Positions 37,164 through 50,194 of a stretch of DNA of 64,000 nt are shown here, one piece after another; position 1 is the first letter of the stretch; each line of letters opens with the position of its first letter. The notes below the pieces were generated by a model. The model did no database searches. It saw only the letters and a program-made list of their open reading frames with translations, and was not told where the DNA came from. A program made the translations under genes and the position numbers. Source of the stretch: Poronia punctata (Eukaryota; Ascomycota; Sordariomycetes; Xylariales; Xylariaceae). Location: positions 1-64,000 of the forward strand of contig MU401652.1 in the NCBI GenBank assembly GCA_022579005.1, given 5' to 3'.

Positions 37164-39524
37164 ATGCCTTCGCCAGCGGTTCCGGAGTAAGTTGGGCCAT
37201 TGAGTCTCCCCAAATGGAAACCGTGCCTAACTCCACGATCGAAAAGGATTACGGAAGAGTCTCTACATGAGTCTATCGACGCCCGTACCGAAACGCTAGT
37301 CTCCCTTCGGGAACTCGGCCCCCCAGACCTCGTCCATCTCCTGAAACAAAACCTAAGAAACGCCGGGAAACAGGTATGTTTGGTTCTCGCCCCCCCCCCC
37401 CCCCCCCAACCTGAGCCGTCGTGAATTCGGTTTCTGACACGCGTTCCTACTCTAGACGGGCGTATACCATCATGTTACTGGTGTCGACGCCTCCTCCTCG
37501 GCCAGCCTTGCCGCCTATATAAACACTCTGACATATAAAGAGCACGGTCAGGCGCCTACCAATAAAATTGTGGAGGGGGTCTACTGCTGTTATAATGCCT
37601 TCTCGCGCCTAGACATGCGTGTTCATGTCACCATCCCCGGCACCGTCGAGGCTTTCTGCGTCGATGAGAGAGGCGAGAAGCGTAAGGCCACCGATGAGCT
37701 CTGGCTCGAAACTTATCTCTGTAGTGTGCTACGCGCTTATTCGTATGCCGACGACGGTAGTGGGGATACTATCCGCAAGATCATGGGTGTGCGACGGTTC
37801 AATCCTGTCACAAACACTGAGACCGAACACCGCTTCCTGAGTGCTGCGGAGACACTCTTCTTCCGAGGTGTGTTGCCAAGACTCTACCGGCAGGTGCCAT
37901 TGGATAAGCCAGAAGCTAATGAAAGGTGTCTGTAGGCTGGCAATTGGGATCCGACTCTATCGTGCAGGTGCCAAACAACGTCTCAAACCATCTAACCTCT
38001 GGTTTGCTAAAGTATTTCCATACGACCGGCCGCTTTACGTCTGCCATCAATCTCTTCGAGAAACTGCGGTCACAGAACGTCGAAGTGTCTTCACTGCTAG
38101 CCAAGACCCTCTTCATGGGGAACGAGGAAGTCCAAGGCGTGCGCACACTTTATCAAGCATTGAAAGAGTCGCCGATGGATTATGTTATGCTAGACACCCA
38201 GGCCGAATTCCTCATGAAGAAGGCGATGGCGGCTGAGACACCTGCACAAAAGGAGGAAAGGTTGAAGATGGCGTTGGGTTGCGCTGACCGAAGTACTATT
38301 GCGGCGCCCAGTGAATTCGGCACGTGGGCTCGGCTGGCCCAGGTCTACGTGGCTCTAGAGGACTGGGAGAACGCTTTAACGATACTCAACTCCTGCCCAA
38401 TGTTTACATACCAAGACAAGGACGCGCCGGTGATGCCAGAGCCGAAAGAAGTGTATCTACCCACGCTCCCAGAGACGCGGCTCGACGAAATCGATAGCGA
38501 GCCAGAGTCCAGGTTCTCGGAATATGTCGACCCGAGCTTGTTGAATCTAAGGGCGGCGAACTACCGAGGGACCTTCAAGCTGGCATACAATATCCTAACC
38601 GAGATGACGGCCAAAATTGGTTGGGATCAGCTGCTGAAGATCCGTAGCTCTGTCTTCGTCATGGAAGACGAGTATCGGAGTGACCGAAATGAAGATTCTT
38701 CGCAACCCCCTGCGAAGCGCAATCCCAGTACCGATGGCCTCCGTGGCACGCCAGAGCCGCGTACAAATGGCGAGCAGACGACCGAGGGAGCTGAAGATGC
38801 AAATGAGAAAAAGGTAGCCGGGTCTGACACTTCAACGCCCACAGCACTTAACGGTGACAATGGTGACGACACTGTGGAGAAGCCGACGCATACTATCGAC
38901 CCCGGCGAGGTGAAGGCGGATGGTGATACCGTAAGTTCCATTCCCGTGCGCTTTCAACGACACGCACTAACCGTACTTTAGACAGCAACCACCGACGAGC
39001 ATCTATCTCGGTTGAACAACAAGCGCCTTTGTGAACGATGGTTGGATAGCCTCTTCATGGTTCTGTACGAAGATCTGCGCGTCTATACGATCTGGCGGAC
39101 GCAGATGGCCCAGTACCGAGCGCAGTCGATGCAGTACAAGAAGTCGGCCGAAGAGTGGGAAATTCTGGGCGCTCTGGCGGAGCGACTACAGCACCATGAA
39201 GAGGCCGCAGAAGCGTATAGGGCATGTCTTGCCGCACGATTTAGCCCCAAGGCACTATCGGGCATCCTACGCGTCTATCGTAGGAGCAAGGATATCAGAG
39301 CCACGGTAGAGGCCGTCATCCGGCTTGTGACGTGGCAGTATCGATGGTACTCGGAGTTCTCGCCGGAGTTGCTCCATACGATCCGGGTCCTGATTGAGGA
39401 AGAAGGCGCCGTCAAGGTGAGGTCAATTGTTCAAGCGACAACCTTGCCGCAGAATGTGCTGGATCTGACCCATCATTATGCTGCGCTATGTGCGACTTTT
39501 CGGAGCAGTGGAACGGATGGTTAG
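37164..39524 (+). CDS. ChAPs family exomer subunit (BUD7/BCH1/CHS6-like), with a frame break
   Basis: ChAPs proteins are the cargo-binding part of exomer, which carries chitin synthase and other proteins from the trans-Golgi to the plasma membrane. Predicted exons: 37164..37186, 37247..37373, 37456..38930, 38982..39524, about 720 aa if the frame break is ignored. Recognisable blocks are LRELGPPDLVHLLK, YHHVTGVDASSSASLAAYI, VEGVYCCYNAFSRLDMRV, VPNNVSNHLTSGLLKYFHTTGRF, SLLAKTLFMGNEEVQGVR and MDYVMLDTQAEFLMKKA. A C-terminal region of TPR-like helices follows. Near 37930-37935 the frame ends in tag right after NERCL, while the next conserved residues (GWQLGSDSIVQV) continue in another frame. One base appears missing, or two extra. 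No intron can repair this. It could be a sequencing error, a real mutation leaving a truncated 209-residue product, or recoding. Intron 2 contains an 18-base C run. Confidence 0.8.
37390..37407 (+). repeat. 18-base poly-C run in an intron
   Basis: Uninterrupted C homopolymer within the second intron of the ChAPs gene. Such runs are error-prone in sequencing. Confidence 0.9.
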
Positions 39525-39682
39525 CCGTCCTTCGACTTGAAAACGGCACGCGCACCCACCGTCCTGAAGCATATTTCTATATATAAAGCGGCTAGCATTG
39601 AAGCAACCAGCGTCGAAGCGCCACGAGCATGACATCTGCTTTAATAAATAGCTCTGATAATTCAAAGAAATACAAGATGATG

Positions 39683-41007
39683 TTAGATACCCAAGGACTC
39701 GTATGCCGTGCGTTCCAGAGCGTCGTACATGTCTTCGAGCACCCTGTTTCCGTATGGTAAAAGGTGTGTTAGCACTGCACCAGCAATTCCCGTCTGCCGG
39801 TCAATCCACCACCGCCCGTTAGTCATGCCGCTCCACATTAAGCTCCCCTTGCGCCGCTTTCCCGGGTCGTCTTCCATGCTCAACAAGCCACCGAGACCGT
39901 GGTCCAGTGGAATGTCACGGGGTAGCTCGGGCGAAAAGCCCTGTTTGCGTTTCTGCGCCGCATTCTCCATGACGATACCACGCTGTATGTCATTGAGCTG
40001 CGGCGCGAAAAGCAGATCGGTCGTCTCGGGCTTGAGAACTTTGTGGCCCAGGATACCATGGAGGAGACGGGCGTAGTCAGCCGGTGCGGAGAAAAGACCA
40101 CAGCCGCCCTGTTCAAAGGGGTATTCCTCCGGAACGGGGGACGGCCCGGGGCCGAGGACGCCTTTCTCGTCCGAAAAGGCTAAAGCGAGGGACCGGGCCT
40201 CGGATCCCGGGATAGTTTTGGGGCGGTACGATGTCGAGGTCATCCCGAGGGGCTGGAACACATTTTCCTGCATGTACTGCTCTAGCGTCTTCCCCGTGAG
40301 TCGCGTCAGCAGGAGCCCCGCCCAGTCGTAGGCCGCGCCGTAGCACCATCCCTCACCCGGCGCGTACTTCAATGGTGTCGTGATCCCTTCTATAGTCCAC
40401 GACATGTAGTTGTCGGTGCGGCCCACATATTTGGACCAGCGGGTCAGGTCGGGGTCGGGAATGTCCATGCAGATGGCCAGAGTGTGCGACAGGAGATGTC
40501 TAGTGTGCCGGTATAAGCCACTTTGCTCTCTTGAAGAAAAAAACCCCCAAGGTGGAATATATTTACCGCAGAGTTATTTCTCGCCCATGTTCTTCTAGGA
40601 TAGGTTTCCCATCGTCACTGAAACCGCGCAATACCGGCATCGCCGCGAGCTCAGGAAGCGTATCTCTGATGTCAACGTCTAGCTCGATGATGCCACGCTC
40701 AACGAGCTGCAGCATAGCCACTGCCGTCCCGAGTTTGGTTAGTGAAGCCACCCATGACATGGAGTCCGGTGTATAAGCCGGTGACGAGGGGTCGAAGTCG
40801 AGGCGTCCAGCTGTGCCTGTGTATGTAACTCCTATTATTACATGTTAATAGGTACCATCGCATCCGCCGGCGTCAAAGGTTGTGGTATGAGTGCGTACCA
40901 TCCTTATTAGCGAGGACGAAGCCCGCTGCGAGAAGCTTGTTTCTCACTTCGACCTCGTCGTTTGAGGCTACAAAGGAGTTTAAGACGTCGTCCAACTTTT
41001 TCTCCAT
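39683..41007 (-). CDS. Beta-lactamase-fold serine hydrolase (class C/esterase type)
   Basis: Predicted exons on the minus strand: 41007..40899, 40831..40567, 40499..39683, 396 aa, with two 67-bp introns. The SxxK catalytic motif is VASLTKLG (Ser66, Lys69). ITLRHLLSHT is the usual following motif. The Tyr motif is in GWCYGAAYDWAG (Tyr178 or Tyr182). WSGMTNGRWWIDRQTG near the C-terminus matches the family's W-x-G/KTG-equivalent site. Fungal members act as esterases or acyltransferases (lovastatin LovD is one) rather than on beta-lactams. There is no signal peptide, so it is likely cytoplasmic. Where most relatives have HLLSHTSG this one has HLLSHTLA, a small oddity. It converges with the ChAPs gene (158 bp apart). 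Confidence 0.87.
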
Positions 41008-42131
41008 GATGATTAAAGATTACCCCAGCTGATGCTTTTGGGGGGGTTGGTGGTATACAAACCACACTGGAACAGATTAGACTTATGGTTTATTCTGTTT
41101 GTATTCTGTTCGTATATATAGTCTGAACATACACCAAAAGTCCTTGAGTAGGTAAGGACAAACGCTCAGATCTGGAGTATATACAAAGTTCCACTATCTC
41201 GAACGAGACCATCACTGCCCAATCTGGTACTTACCTGACCGATTGCGGGGGAAGTAACGGATCTGACTGCATTCTAGACCTACCTAGGTCCGGTCCTATT
41301 ACAACAAGCTTCTATGGATGTCTCTCATCCTTAGTACTACAAGGTACCTACCTCCAGATCGTGCCAAGTGGTGAGCGGTCCAACTATTGTTCACCTTTTA
41401 TTTTCGATTCTGCAAGGGGACTGTACGGAAGTTTGTAGTAGAACTTCGTTTACTCTACACTCGAGACAACATGGGGAAAGCCAATGATAGATCTGGCTGT
41501 GATTCTTGGCACCTCCGGTACATATCACCCGGGACGACTCCGAAGTATCCGGGGTTTATGACTAGCTCTTCCCGGTCTTGATATAGGGCTGAATGAATCA
41601 TATGCCTTCAACCATGTTACCTACATTAGATATCCAACTCGAACAAACGCTATTCAAGCTCAGCGAACTGGAAGTTGACCCCGCACCCCGCAGATCATAT
41701 TCTATCTCGGTAAGTATGTACCTACATTGGAATTGTTACAACAACTGGGCAAGAACTAATACCCATGTCTACGAGCACAGGATGAACGACCATCTTAAAT
41801 AGTAAACATAGTACCTAAAGGACTTTCAAATTCGTGAACGGCTCCTGCGCGAAAGAATTGGAGATAAAACTGCATCGCTGGTAAGTTCCGATGTGGTATG
41901 ACACTTCCCTCTAACGGGATTGGCTAAAGGCTCCAACCCGCAACCACGATGGACAAGGGATATGTAATACCTACCTAGCTCCTGAAAGACTAAAGGAGCA
42001 AATGATGTCATCGTTGTTTTCCAAAGACGTCCCGCGACAGATACTGCCATCGCCAAACTAAACCCTTGTAACAACATTATTCATGTGAGTATTATGAGAA
42101 GAAGGGTATCGAATACCCCTCAGCTATCAAG
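41008..42131. promoter_or_regulatory. Shared divergent promoter region (hydrolase / mitochondrial carrier)
   Basis: 1.1 kb between divergent genes. Several tacctacc/aggtacct words. No gene recognised. Confidence 0.45.
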
Positions 42132-43203
42132 ATGAGCGGAAGCTCACATACCGATGTTATCCTGGTAAGTATATGTAGAGTAGAGTGCGCGCCTAGTTTG
42201 TAACTTTGGCTTGTTAACCACGACACAGGCCGGCGCGCTGGCCGCATTTACAGTCGATCTGATGATATATCCCCTGGACACGCTGAAGACCCGCCAGCAA
42301 AGCCGGGATTTCCTCAAGACATTCACAGACTCGTCAACCAAGACACGGTTGCCACCCCGGCACCTGTTCAAAGGCTTATACCAGGGCATAGGGATCGTCG
42401 TTGTCAGCACGCTCCCCGCCGCAGGGGCATTCTTCACAGTATACGAGGCTTCTAAATCACTACTTGGCAAGCACTCGTCTAGTCTGCATCTGCCGCAGCC
42501 ATTGGTACACTCGGGTGCATCGGCCATAGCCGAGTGCGCGTCATGTCTCGTGTTGACGCCCGCTGAGGTCATCAAACAGAACGCACAGATGCTACAAAGC
42601 CATGGATCCAGAGACACGGGCGGCAGTAATCCAGCGCCTTCCAAATCTACTTCCTTACAGGCCCTACGCCAACTTGGAGGCACCGGCGCCGGGCCCAGGT
42701 TACTGTCTGGCTACACGGCGCTAGTAGCACGGAATCTCCCGTTCACCGCGATACAGTTCCCCATTTTTGAGTCCTTGAGGGAGTGGATATGGGCGCGACG
42801 GCCTAGAGTCGGGGATGGGGATGGGGCACGAAGCCTGCTGGAGACGGGTATCGTTACGGGGACGAGTGCAGGACTAGCCGGCAGCTTCGCAGCGTTCATC
42901 ACCACTCCAATGGACGTCGTCAAGACGCGCATGATGCTCTCCGCGGGGTCCCGCGATGAGTCCGATGCAAAGCAGGCCTCTAAAGACGGGATGGAGAAAA
43001 GTAGAGGTACGAATCGCTCACGAGGCGGCCTGGTAGTGGCCAGGGAAGTCATCGCCCAGAGAGGCATCGCTGGTCTTTTCCGGGGTGCGGCGCTCCGTTC
43101 CGTGTGGACGACGGTCGGTAGTGGCCTCTACTTAGGCATGTATGAGGTAGCCAAAACCTGGCTCGCAAGAGGCAAGGGCGACGACGACAATTCTTTTCCC
43201 TGA
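42132..43203 (+). CDS. pet8: Mitochondrial carrier, S-adenosylmethionine transporter type (Pet8-like)
   Basis: Inner-membrane carrier of the SLC25 family. The closest pattern I recognise is Pet8/SAMC, which brings SAM into mitochondria in exchange for SAH. Predicted CDS join(42132..42164, 42229..43203), 335 aa. The 64-bp phase-0 intron lies after the short N-terminus MSGSSHTDVIL. The three signature repeats are YPLDTLKTRQQS, TPAEVIKQNAQM and TPMDVVKTRMM. LFKGLYQGIGIVV, RNLPFTAIQFPIFESL and GLYLGMYEVAKTWL are typical of SAM carriers. A longer than usual Ser/Asp-rich loop lies in repeat 3 (about residues 275-300). The carrier fold is certain; the SAM substrate is inferred. Confidence 0.85.
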
Positions 43204-46200
43204 GAGGGAAAGAAGCCAAAATGCGGGTTCCTTTGATCAACAAAGGTTTATTGCGCCACCGCTACAACTTCATATCACTATTCCTAAGCCAATGCTGTAT
43301 CCCAAACACGTCGGGCCGACATCAGTCGCCTTTGTCGACTCATGTTTAATGTCGATCTGACCAGAAGCAGATCATTACCATATGCATGGGCAATGACAAG
43401 CGCGGTGAGTGAAGAGCTGCCTGAGCCTAGATTAACGCGTCTATCCCACCCTGGTGTGCCTGGGACCCCTGGTAGAACAGCGTGGGAAATACCTTTCGGA
43501 GTAATTAATTCATTAGGCAGTCGTGGCAGTTCCTCGGTAAACATGTGCTTTTCAAAAAGCATTCGGGCCTTAGAAAACGTACAGCGAAACGAGGGAGGAT
43601 CTTACCAGCACGGAGTCGTAGTCGTCTATGCGTCTACTGTTCTAATGAATATTAACTCTTTCAAAATAGACGATCCCGAAATATCAAAATCTCCAATAAC
43701 AGCAAGTTATATTAAGCCCTACTAGATACCTAGGACGAGGTAACAAAAGTTCCCAGGCCCTTGCCGACCCGTTCCCGCGCCGCGCTTGACTGTGGTACCA
43801 GTTGTTCCCATGCTCCGGCGGACGATTGCGCAAGGTGATTTACCGGTTCCTGAACCGAATCTCGGGATTAATAGAGGTTAAAGTACAATCCTCGAGTTTT
43901 TATATCGCCGCTCCACCGAATCCGCCGAACATGGTGTTCTAATCGTTCTTCATCTAACTTGAAACCTTTCTTTTGTGCACGTAATAATAATCGGAACATG
44001 TTGCCTTTATGCAGGTTCAAGGTCTACATGTAACATCAAGCCAACCCTGATAGCTTGTCACCTTGTCAAAATACCTACCTAACCTACCTGGGAGTGAACA
44101 ATTCCAATCAACGCACTTTGACAACAACTTTGTTTATTCGGATCGTCAGTTACCTACTGTTGATCTCTCATTCTGTCGGACAGAATGATTATCTTTTTTC
44201 CCTTCATCTTTACTGAAGGCCGGGATTCGGTTTTCCGTCATGCCGCATATTAGGTACCTATTTCAGGGAGACAAATTCGCCCGGCTCTACTTTTCGACGT
44301 TGGAAGCGGGATACCGGGCCGACTAACCTACCCGGCCACATGGTCATAGGTACGTGTATAACAAAACGATGAAGAAGATAAGGTCGATTAGGTACGCACG
44401 CGAGCCGCTTCCTCGGCCATAATGGATTTTTCACGTGTCTGTTGCCATATTTGGGGTTAAACGCGAAGCTTCTCTCTCTCTCTCCTTTTCCCACGTCTAT
44501 ATGTCCAATTTTGACGGTTTAGGTACGCAAAAAACCAAAGAGCCTAATAACTAGCGCGCGAAATCCAGCTATGAGAATTATTAATGAAAAGAGCAGTGTC
44601 GTCTAGTCTAGGGGTTGTTTTGCATTGGGAGATCTGCATGCCGCGCGGGTATGCCAGATTGTTGACATCTTGACATCAGAAAGACTCAAGCATTACGAGT
44701 AATATACAGCCTACCATCCCCACTCATCCGAACAAAGGCACGTAACCCAACTTTTTTTTTCTTTTTCTCGCCAAACCGGGATGAAACCATGCCACGGTTC
44801 AGCTTGGATATGTCTCTATGTAAGGTACTATAGAGAGAGAGAGGGGGGGAGAGACGCGCCATCTATCCTTCAAGGGGTCAGCTAGGTATATGTGGTCGTG
44901 GTCGTGGTCGTGATCGTGGTCCCCGGAAACCTGAACCTGAACCTGAACCTGAGGCGCCCATGCTAAAATGCTACGGTGCCAAGAGGATCGTTCAAATGGC
45001 ATGCTCTTCGTGTTTGTTTGAGGCACATGCGTTCGCAGTTCAGGCTGTAGCTAGGTATATAGTAGGGGGAAGTATAACGTAGGTAAGGATTGATATCGGT
45101 ACGTACGTCACTAGTAATCAACATGGCACATAACTACCCAGATAGACGCGACCGAGGTGGCCCTTAATGGAGTTGTGGAGAGAAGGGGGGGGGGGGATGG
45201 TTGCCGCCGGGATGGCAATATGACGATAAATATTAATTCTGGATACTATATGTAGCAGCTCGAAGGATGGATACGAGTAGGAGAAAAAACCCGTCAAGTA
45301 TCTAATTGGGGCCTGATCGTCAGGGTCCCGAGTCTTCCAATTCGTCCACCAGCAAACTGAAACTCCTCCTCTCTTTTCATTCTAGTCTGGACTAAAACCC
45401 TATCTAGAAGCTCCATGACGGCCTACGGGTGATGGCAGAAACGGATCCAACCATGGTCGAGGTAGGTAGGTGGAGCTTTCGAGAGTGAGAGCCGCTTAGC
45501 GAGAAAACTCCCTTATTTCGTAAATAATAAGATAATAAAGATACGTCTTATGGAAAAAGCGACAGACAGCTTAGGTGGCCATTTGACGGATAAACTGGAC
45601 GATGGGCGAGCGGCTCCCCGGTTGTAAAACATACGACCGTACTGCAGAAGAGACGTGTTTTTCTTTGCTGCTACCTACCTACCTACCTACCTTAATCGTT
45701 CTCCTTTAGTGCGACACTGGCAGGCCGGTTATATGGGAATGAGGCCGACATATTGGGCGACCAACATGTTGTCTGTCAATGACATATCTGGGATACCTAC
45801 CTACTTGCTCTGAAACTACGATACGAGTACCTACAGTCAAGGTCAAGTGGGTAAAATGAATGTATGTAGGTTGGTAAATGGCTACCTCTACCTACGTGTA
45901 TATCCTAGTTTAGGTTAATTCTCTTGGGCCGGGGTCGCTCCGCAGGTCGCTCGAGAAGAAGGAGGAAAATGTGAAAAAATAATAATAATAATAATACATA
46001 CTCGTACGTGTGTGCTCTTGCCTGGCTCGTTTGTACAGTAGACGCCTTCTTGTTGGGACCACTCCCTTCCCGTCTGGATACTGTCCGTCGGCAGTATGCA
46101 GCTACTACTACCTACCTGCGGACCAAGACCTCGACATCAAAGGATCGCTCTCACAAAAAGGCGAAAGAAAAAGCCTGTCAAAGCTCCAAAGGTTCCGATG

Positions 46201-49200
46201 CCAAGCACGTGAAGAGATTCAATATTCGGCTGCGTGGGACAACCCATTCTGCAAGTGGACGTAACGGGTGAGGCGCCTCACTGGCCAGAGCCCAATGCAA
46301 CAACAACAAAAACATGGTAGCTAAGACGAGACTACCTGGTAAGGATAAGAATACTTTACTTGTCATATTACGAAAGTTTGTAGGGTGGAGGCTCATGACG
46401 ATGATATAGCCAGATACGCATCGCCACTGGTCCATGTTGGTGATACACGAGACGCAGTAGATGTCCTCTTATAATGTACATGTCCATTTGACAGTTTTCG
46501 AGTACGCATCGAGTCGGGCGAGTCCAATGAGACCACACTGGTTGGGTGAGGGGACCGATATCGTAGGCCTTGTCAGTTTTACTTGTTTTATTACCATCCA
46601 TACCTCATATTCATGGGCGGCGTAGAAGGAGCTGGCATCAATAAAAAAAATACTGTCCCTGTATGGGCAGGTATTTACTCTACCATCCAGACGTCCTCTT
46701 CCAAGATAGGTTATTGATCACTGCGCATCTAAGCTGAGGGAGGGTCAACAAGCTCACATTTTGCCATGGATGGGAAGTACGAAAGATAGGCTTTGACGGG
46801 CGGCGTAGGTATACAGATAGGTATCGTACTCGTAGCTTTGCAGCAAGATACGGAATGACAGACTAATTATGTACTCGCTCGGGCTAAGGCAGTGACACCA
46901 TTTACAGTACAAATAAAGTTGTAGGAAAAAGTCAAGAGATCGGTCAGTTTTTTAGTGTCACCACCAGACCGTCAGGACTTGTTTTGAACCAACCTCTCTA
47001 CACATAATAAGTCAACCTGGCAGTCCTGGTACTTATTTGCATGCAGAGAAGCTACCTTGAAAAACACTAGTCTAATAAAAGTATGCAGCCCGTCATCCAA
47101 TTGTTAGCTTGATAAGACGTACATTACACTTGAGCGCAAGGAGGTAAAAACCCCCTACAAGTAAAAGTATGTTACATAACCTAACCTAGGTGTGTGTTGA
47201 AAGTTACGTCCGGAATCACGTGCCTAGCTAGTGACAAGTGGCTGTGCAATTTGAGGTCTAGGGTACATAAGGTATTTGGCTTTGTTAGTGTTTTATAGAA
47301 TCCCTACTTACTGCACATACGTTGAGTTGACTAAGATTGGAGAACATGTTGAATCTGGAATAGGACACGATGGTTGTCTGGTATTAAAGAGTGCAATAGA
47401 AATCCGTTTCTGCCTCATACCCGACACTATACCTGCTTTACAAGCTTGTAACAAGCTCTGTCTTGTTAGTAGACATGCAAGATTCCCATAGGCGATCAAG
47501 CTACATGTTATATGTAGGCACTGCTTTAGAGTACACGTTGAAGGTAGCTGGAAGGTGATATCTCAAGCCTGTCACATTCTGATAGGGAGTGCTCTGTTTG
47601 CTGTATCATATGGCCCAACCTCACATTAGTTTCGCCTTTTATCTTACAGATAAGGTACGCGTATTATCCAAACCAACGTAGAAGTACATATAGGTCACAA
47701 ATGCAGTGTTGTAAATATGGATGCTGCAGCCTACAGATACGCAGGATATATACACGTAAAGTATTTATTGTAGGTTTACACAGACCGACTTACTACATGT
47801 AGACAAGGACATACTGCTAGCTAAGGTACCTACTATTATATATAATATCAACCTGCAACTTGCACAAACCAATGCAGTAACATATCGTGGGACCCACATA
47901 ACGCCACATTATAAAACTAGCATATTTTTTGATTTGCTCTATATGGATAGAAAGACGCCCCTCTTGGCCGACATTGGGCCACGCCTATGCACTTTTTTTT
48001 TTTCTCATCCACGATCTGTCTTGGAATACCGTCAAGGTAGGCTATCCTTTCCCTGTCGCCCATTCGAGTCCCAACGCCATTTCATAACGTCACGTCACAT
48101 TCTGCTTGTTGGGTATGCTTAATATTGCATACGGGCCCATCATATATCTACTGCCAGATACGAAACCATCCTAAAGCTTACTGACCGGTTTATCAAGCTT
48201 GACACGATTGGCAATTATTGCACGGCCTGTTCTACAGCACACGCTTGGGACATACTTGGGACATACCTGCCTACCTTACCTACTTTACCTACTCACCATC
48301 GCGCGTCAGCTCCAGAGACTGTCACACCCCTGGTCGCAAAACAAGAAGCTCGTTGGTGTAAAGAGATTTGTCATTTCCGCAGCGTCATAACATAATACCT
48401 AGTAGTGCAGCGAACAGAAAGGCCAGGATCCGGCAAGTCAGCGCAACCGAGGCGTCTGCAGGGACGAATTTGAACCCACAACCAAGGAGTCCAAGGACTG
48501 CCTGCCAAATTTGCACACACTCTCCATCCCCATCTATTCTCGCCCGCGCATCGGGCACACACGTACTAGAGTACACGTATCTAGGTATACGCGCGCATAC
48601 ATACTTCAGTTCCATATACCTACCATATACACACAACAGCAACAGCAACAGCAACAACAACAACAACAACAAAAGGTACAGTGTCTCGATTACACTTTTT
48701 ATATCCTCATCAATTATCAATTGTCGATTTGTATTCTATATTCTGTACCTTTCCCTCCCCGCATTTCGATTTGTCCTTCTCCCGTTTGCATGTACGTGGG
48801 TACATCCGTACGGTGTACCTAAAATAAGCCGAACGCCATCGTCTATTATCGAGCAACCAGCCACTCCCGTCTCACCCACTTGTCTGCCCGCGCCTAAATC
48901 CAGGACCTCGTCAAGACAAGCCCCCCGGATTCCTCCTGTATTATATCGGTTGTGAACCCAGCAGGAACAGTTCTCGCACTGAACCCTTGTCTCAGGTGGC
49001 CCGGAGGATACAGCCACGGCCCATAGCGAGCCCTTATAGGGGGCTTTGATCTGTTTGCTTTTACTTGGCGATTCGCTACATGAATGGAGCGACGCGCGCA
49101 TGTATGTATGTACTGTAACTGACCCCAGACAAGGTACAGTAGGCGGTTCTCTCTGCTCATCAATCAAAGCAGCCCTATTGCTGCTGTCTCTCGGTTCTAT

Positions 49201-50194
49201 ACGCGCTTAGGTCAATCATCTGCTCGTACTGGTACATACAATACACCGTATGTCCAGACGTTGAGATACTTGCCTGGCCGGCCTTGTACATACATACCAA
49301 CTCACATGCATCCCTGCTCACTTTGCGCGGCAACGTTTCCACCTTTTCCAGCATATTCTTCCACTACAAGTCCAAGTCCCATACAAGCCCATTGCCTGCA
49401 AGGTCGGGAACCGAAGTACGAGTAGAGGATAGGATAGGAGCGAGAATGAGGCCGAAGAGGGAGAGGTAATAAACCATCCAAGGTATGCCCACAAGAATAG
49501 ATACAAGGGATATGGTTGCCCGTCCTCTAAACAGACGGGTACCTATCTATCTACCTACCCCCCTTATCTAACCTTGTCTGTCTACTCATTTATCTATCTA
49601 CTATCTACATACAACTATCTATCCATGCACGAGGCATCGACTCGCTACCACCCTCGCTGCACGAGCGCACCATCCACCCAGGCAGCCTCAGAGCTCCATT
49701 TCCTTGAATTCCGCTGCAACGTGCATCTGTTTATTAGTCTCCGGTCGGGCGCTAAGACCGAAAGAGTAGCCAAGTGGCTAGACGGGGTCGATGCAGGAGA
49801 GGGAAAAAACGCCCATTGCACCGACAGGTTGAGCTAACAGGAATCTCGGCCCAGGGTCGCGTCGAAACACCTCAAACATCGGACCACACCACACCAACGG
49901 TTTTTTTTAAACTTTTTTCTTAGCAGTTGCGGCGCTGTGCTCCCCCATAGGTATCCCCTCCCCTGGCTCCTCGCGCACGCACGCACGTCTCGCTTGTCGC
50001 ATACCTACCTAGCAGGCTACCGGTCTAGGTACCGCGCCGCTCATCCCGGGGTTCTAGGGCCTATCCGGTCCAGTCCCTGGTCCGCTGCGGGTTTCGTTAC
50101 CTTTTCGCAGCAGCTGCTGCTACCTCGATTCTGCGTGCCCCCTGCTCAGATCTCGACCCCCCCGTAGGAGGTCTAATTTAAAATCAAATCAAAA
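43204..50194. other. Seven-kilobase gene-poor region
   Basis: No gene with recognisable protein, splice structure or RNA fold. The sequence is ordinary in GC and not RIP-like. It contains many tacctacc/taggtagg words (for example 45660-45695 and 49540-49560). Simple repeats include ggtcgt units at 44892-44922, cctgaa x4 at 44930-44955, aat units at 45976-45996 and a caa/cag run at 48640-48674. The last kilobase or two probably forms the promoter and long 5' leader of the transcription factor at 50195, as is common for fungal regulators. Confidence 0.5.

Noticed and set aside
37926..37935. Ten-base gtgtctgtag intron to explain the ChAPs frame break
   Set aside because: Far too short to be spliced, and the joined frame would still be wrong.
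46008..46271. 87-codon open frame in the gene-poor region
   Set aside because: No domain or splice support, and an equally long frame overlaps it in another phase.
48368..48955. 195-codon open frame upstream of the C6 factor
   Set aside because: Low-complexity, non-ATG start, Asn run from a simple repeat. Best read as leader or spacer of the transcription factor.
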